A DNA stretch of 64,000 nt from the NCBI RefSeq assembly GCF_000969825.1, contig NZ_KQ033920.1, positions 919,672-983,671 on the forward strand, read 5' to 3'. The notes below the pieces were generated by a model that was given only the letters and a program-made list of their open reading frames with translations, was not told the origin of the DNA and searched no databases. This document shows positions 61,314 to 64,000 of this stretch, in pieces (position 1 is the first letter of the stretch; every line of letters begins with the position of its first letter). Origin of the DNA: Parabacteroides gordonii MS-1 = DSM 23371 (lineage in GTDB: Bacteria; Bacteroidota; Bacteroidia; Bacteroidales; Tannerellaceae). The position numbers and the translations under genes are program-made.

Positions 61314-61321
61314 TATATTTG
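61314..61321 (+). promoter_or_regulatory. Promoter of the HAD-thioesterase/menF operon
   Basis: TATATTTG, a full TAnnTTTG match, 26 bp before the ATG at 61347. It overlaps the extended frame from the GTG at 61311, which argues for the later start. Confidence 0.6.
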
Positions 61322-61346
61322 TGTTCTAAACAAAAACAGCAAGCCC

Positions 61347-62579
61347 ATGAAGTACAAATTATTGGTTTTAGACGTAGACGGGACATTACTCAACAGCGAA
61401 AAAGAGATAACTGCCCGTACCCTTGCTGCCCTACTGAAAGTTCAGCAAATGGGAGTGCATATTGTATTGGCATCCGGCCGACCGACCAATGGGGTCATGC
61501 CGCTGGCTAAAGCTTTGGAATTGGATCATTACGGCGGTTTCATCCTCTCGTATAACGGGGGACAGATCATCAACGTTCAAACCGGAGAATTGTTTTTCGA
61601 GAAACGTATCAACCCGGAAATGCTGGCTTACCTGGATAAAAAAGCGAAGAAGAACAACTTTGCCATCTTCACTTACCATAAAGACTTTATTCTGACAGAC
61701 AAACCGGAGAGCCGGCATGTGCAGGAAGAAGCCGCATTGAACAATATGCGGGTGATCGGTGTCGATAACTTCCCGGAAGCTGTCGACTTCAGCCCGTGCA
61801 AATGCGTATTGGCCAGCGATGATGAAGCAGAACTGGTCGGATTGGAAAACCATTGGAAGAAACGGCTCAACGGTGTACTGGATGTATATCGCACGGAAGA
61901 CTTCTTCCTCGAAGTAGTTCCCCAGTTCATCAACAAAGGTAATACGCTGGCTGTTCTGATGGAGAAACTGAAGATCACGACCGAAGAGGTGGTTGCCATC
62001 GGTGACGGTATCGCCGACGTTCCTATGCTGCAACTGGCCGGAACCAGTGTTGCGATGGGCAATGCACGCGACTCGGTAAAGGTTTGTGCGGACTTCACAA
62101 CCCTGACGAATGATATGGACGGGGTTGCCGTTGCTATCGAGACTGCGATCCTTGCCGCTATCAAACCGACGGAAGTTCCGCTGGCTCAGTTGAACATGCG
62201 TGCCAAACATGCGTTGATGGGTAATTTAGGTATTCAATATACCTATGCTTCAGAAGACCGTGTGGAAGCGACCATGCCGGTAGACGAACGTACCCGCCAG
62301 CCTTTCGGTATCCTGCACGGCGGTGCAACCCTGGCATTGGCAGAGACGGTTGCCGGACTCGGTTCCATGATACTGGCCAAACCGGACGAGATCGTCGTAG
62401 GAATGCAGGTTAGCGGCAATCACATGTCGTCGGCGCATGAAGGCGATACGGTGCGTGCCGTCGGAACGATCATCCATAAAGGACGCTCTTCGCATGTATG
62501 GAATGTAGATGTGTTTACCTCTACCGACAAATTGGTTTCATCCATACGTGTTGTGAATAGCATATTAAAGAAGAAATGA
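61347..62579 (+). CDS. HAD-IIB phosphatase fused to a MenI-like hotdog thioesterase
   Basis: 410 residues from the ATG at 61347. Residues 1-270 are a Cof-type HAD with LDVDGTLLNSEKEI, LASGRPTNG and GDGIADVPMLQLAG. Residues about 285-405 form a PaaI/MenI-type hotdog: FGILHGGATLALAETVAGLGS, VVGMQVSGNHMSSAHEGDTVRAVG and GRSSHVWNVDVF, all close to E. coli MenI (YdiI), the DHNA-CoA thioesterase of menaquinone synthesis. The next gene, menF, overlaps by 4 bp, which supports a role in menaquinone synthesis for the hotdog part. The reason for the phosphatase fusion is unclear. Confidence 0.88.
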   Translation: MKYKLLVLDVDGTLLNSEKEITARTLAALLKVQQMGVHIVLASGRPTNGVMPLAKALELDHYGGFILSYNGGQIINVQTGELFFEKRINPEMLAYLDKKAKKNNFAIFTYHKDFILTDKPESRHVQEEAALNNMRVIGVDNFPEAVDFSPCKCVLASDDEAELVGLENHWKKRLNGVLDVYRTEDFFLEVVPQFINKGNTLAVLMEKLKITTEEVVAIGDGIADVPMLQLAGTSVAMGNARDSVKVCADFTTLTNDMDGVAVAIETAILAAIKPTEVPLAQLNMRAKHALMGNLGIQYTYASEDRVEATMPVDERTRQPFGILHGGATLALAETVAGLGSMILAKPDEIVVGMQVSGNHMSSAHEGDTVRAVGTIIHKGRSSHVWNVDVFTSTDKLVSSIRVVNSILKKK

Positions 62580-63670
62580 TTTCAGAAGAAACAAGTAAAT
62601 ACAAGGCAATTGACTCACTGATCAGGCAGGGCCGCAGTTTTGCTATCTATCGTATACCGGGGGAAGAAACTCCCCGGTTCGTGATGCAAGCCTCCGGTTC
62701 TGCCCGTCTGTTTTATAATATAGAGGATCTGAATGAACAGCAGGGGTTTGTTATTGCCCCCTTCAGGGCAGGCCGGGAATGTCCGATCGTACTGATCAGG
62801 CCGGATTATTCCGAGTTGCCCGATAGCAGTAAAAAGGAATTCATCCCAATGGATTTGGAATTTCATCCGAATGAAACTGAAAACGCATCCGAACGAAAGA
62901 CAAAAGACAACTATATCCATTGCTTCGATACTTTCATAAAACCTTTGCAGGAGAAAACGCTGGACAAACTGGTTCTTTCACGCAGTCTGACACTCGACCG
63001 GGAAGATGGCTTTTCTCCTGCAAAGGCTTTCTACAAAGCCTGCAAGCAATATATCCGTTCCTATGTATATCTCTGCCACACACCGCATACAGGTACATGG
63101 CTGGGAAGCACACCTGAAATCATCCTCTCCGGAGAAAAAGGGGAATGGCACACCGTTGCCCTGGCCGGTACACAGCCACTGCAAAATGGCGAATTACCTG
63201 TACATTGGAGCAATAAGAATAAAAGGGAACAGTTATTAGTATCCAATTACATACACGATCAACTCAGTTCATTAGGTATCGACTCAGCAATGGAAGGCCC
63301 TTATCCGGCACGCGCCGGGGCTTTATGTCATCTGAAAAGCGATTTCCGGTTCCGTCTCGGAGAAAGTAATAAACTGGGGAATCTGCTTAATCTATTACAT
63401 CCTACTCCAGCCGTATGCGGACTTCCTAAAGAAGAAGCCCATCGTTTTATCCTGGCCAACGAAGGATATGATCGCCGTTATTATTCCGGCTTTATCGGTT
63501 GGTTGAATCCGGAAGGCAGAACAGATCTGTACGTAAACCTGCGTTGCATGAACATCAATGCCAAGACGCTGATACTGTATGCCGGTGGTGGCTTGCTTTC
63601 TTCTTCAGAGTTGAGTGACGAATGGCAGGAAACGGAAGATAAATTACAGACGATGCGGGCATTGTTGTAA
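62576..63670 (+). CDS. menF: Isochorismate synthase (menaquinone branch)
   Basis: 364 residues, the chorismate-binding fold. Seen: KLVLSRSLTLDRE, GTWLGSTPEIILSGEKGEWHTVALAGTQPL in two parts, the ATPxLHPTPAVCGLPKEEA-like signature LLHPTPAVCGLPKEE, and YYSGFIGWLNPEGRTDLYVNLRCM at the C-terminal active site. It isomerises chorismate to isochorismate. The 4-bp overlap with the thioesterase gene couples translation. The next step, MenD, is not encoded downstream: a convergent SusD gene follows. Confidence 0.9.
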   Translation: MISEETSKYKAIDSLIRQGRSFAIYRIPGEETPRFVMQASGSARLFYNIEDLNEQQGFVIAPFRAGRECPIVLIRPDYSELPDSSKKEFIPMDLEFHPNETENASERKTKDNYIHCFDTFIKPLQEKTLDKLVLSRSLTLDREDGFSPAKAFYKACKQYIRSYVYLCHTPHTGTWLGSTPEIILSGEKGEWHTVALAGTQPLQNGELPVHWSNKNKREQLLVSNYIHDQLSSLGIDSAMEGPYPARAGALCHLKSDFRFRLGESNKLGNLLNLLHPTPAVCGLPKEEAHRFILANEGYDRRYYSGFIGWLNPEGRTDLYVNLRCMNINAKTLILYAGGGLLSSSELSDEWQETEDKLQTMRALL

Positions 63671-63701
63671 AACAAAATTTGTGATAGTCCAAATATTGAT
63701 C

Positions 63702-63741
63702 GTGGGATGTATCAGCTATTGAAGTAGCCGATACGTCCCAC
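63702..63741. terminator. Inverted repeat between menF and the convergent SusD gene
   Basis: 17-bp arms (63702-63718 and 63725-63741) matching with a few G-T type mismatches around a 6-nt loop, GTGGGATGTATC facing GATACGTCCCAC. It separates two convergent genes and can serve both; T runs are short. Confidence 0.65.
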
Positions 63742-63754
63742 AATTAGTTTTAGA

Positions 63755-64000
63755 TCAACGCGGATTCTGCACCATATTCGGATTAGCATCGATCTCCGTT
63801 TGGGGAATAGGTAACGCGACCCTCAGATCAGATGGAGTAATGACTGCTGCTCCGGCAACGGAAGGCAAATGCCATCCACCGGTACGAGTCACCGGCAAAT
63901 CATTCCTCATGGCATCAAAAAAGGCATGTCCCTCTCCTACCAATTCCTTACGGCGTTCTTTCAGAATACGCTCCAGGCTCAGTTCAGATGCCTGCACCGA
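63755..64000 (-). CDS. SusD/RagB-family lipoprotein, C-terminal part (cut by window edge)
   Basis: The frame continues past the right edge; the only visible part is the last 81 residues. SLERILKERRKELVGEGHAFFDAMRN is the family's C-terminal helix motif and LPIPQTEIDANPNMVQNPR the usual end (compare the SusD at 51764-53218, which ends ...SINKNPNITQTPGYDK). It implies a further polysaccharide utilisation locus to the right, read toward the left. No assignment of substrate is possible. Confidence 0.9.
   Translation of the reverse strand, partial: SVQASELSLERILKERRKELVGEGHAFFDAMRNDLPVTRTGGWHLPSVAGAAVITPSDLRVALPIPQTEIDANPNMVQNPR

Noticed and set aside
1-64000. tRNA, rRNA, insertion sequences or intact prophage
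   Set aside because: No cloverleaf-like stretch, rRNA sequence, transposase or phage structural gene was seen; the two tyrosine recombinases are best explained as promoter invertases.

Overview
The window is a piece of a Bacteroidales chromosome, most likely Parabacteroides or a close relative. Supporting signs are SusC/SusD pairs, Bacteroidetes-type promoters (TAnnTTTG), lipoproteins with acidic residues after the lipid Cys, and capsule loci that each carry their own tyrosine recombinase. The genus is an inference; no rRNA or tRNA gene is present to fix it.

Layout. (1) 1-5381, minus strand: the 5' end of a capsule/surface polysaccharide locus (locus 1). In transcription order it has a tyrosine recombinase, a 557-bp invertible promoter segment, a WecA-like initiating transferase, a GT4 glycosyltransferase, a Wzy/ligase-like membrane protein and an ABC flippase that runs off the left edge. 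(2) 5542-14532: ordinary chromosome with a class A beta-lactamase, a polyferredoxin, tgt, an LptF/G permease, two lipoproteins and a CDGSH protein. (3) 14635-40103, minus strand: a second capsule locus (locus 2), about 24 kb from wecA to the last transferase. Its front end is a paralogue of locus 1 at an exact offset of 34,728 bp. Behind that front end come DUF4248, an OmpA-like lipoprotein, a helix-turn-helix/DnaB/DnaG replication set interleaved with a GT6 transferase and a sulfotransferase, an HU protein, Wza, Wzc and the terminal transferases. (4) 40244-43853, minus: a three-gene acyl-CoA carboxylase. (5) 44228-56333, plus: a sialic acid utilisation locus (FadR-type regulator, NanM-symporter fusion, NanA, SusC/SusD, two sialidases). 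(6) 56397-63670: cysteine desulfidase, a glycine-zipper lipoprotein, an SF1 helicase, two HAD phosphatases (one fused to a hotdog thioesterase) and isochorismate synthase. (7) 63755-64000: the C-terminal end of another SusD-like protein.

The main regulatory feature is the pair of invertible promoter segments (3868-4424 and 38596-39152). Each is bounded by 27-bp recombination sites in inverted orientation, made of 10-bp arms and a 7-bp asymmetric spacer. Each lies between a recombinase gene, whose stop codon is inside the site, and the first capsule gene. In both copies the only consensus promoter I can see points away from the capsule genes, so both loci look OFF in this assembly. I see no UpxY-type antiterminator in either locus.

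Within locus 2 the proteins make a plausible pathway: WecA-like priming, sequential GT2/GT4/GT6 additions, sulfation and acetylation, flipping by the ABC exporter, polymerisation by Wzy, and export by Wza/Wzc. The sialic acid locus would release, import, epimerise and cleave host sialic acid, but lacks visible NanE and kinase genes, so those steps must be encoded elsewhere.
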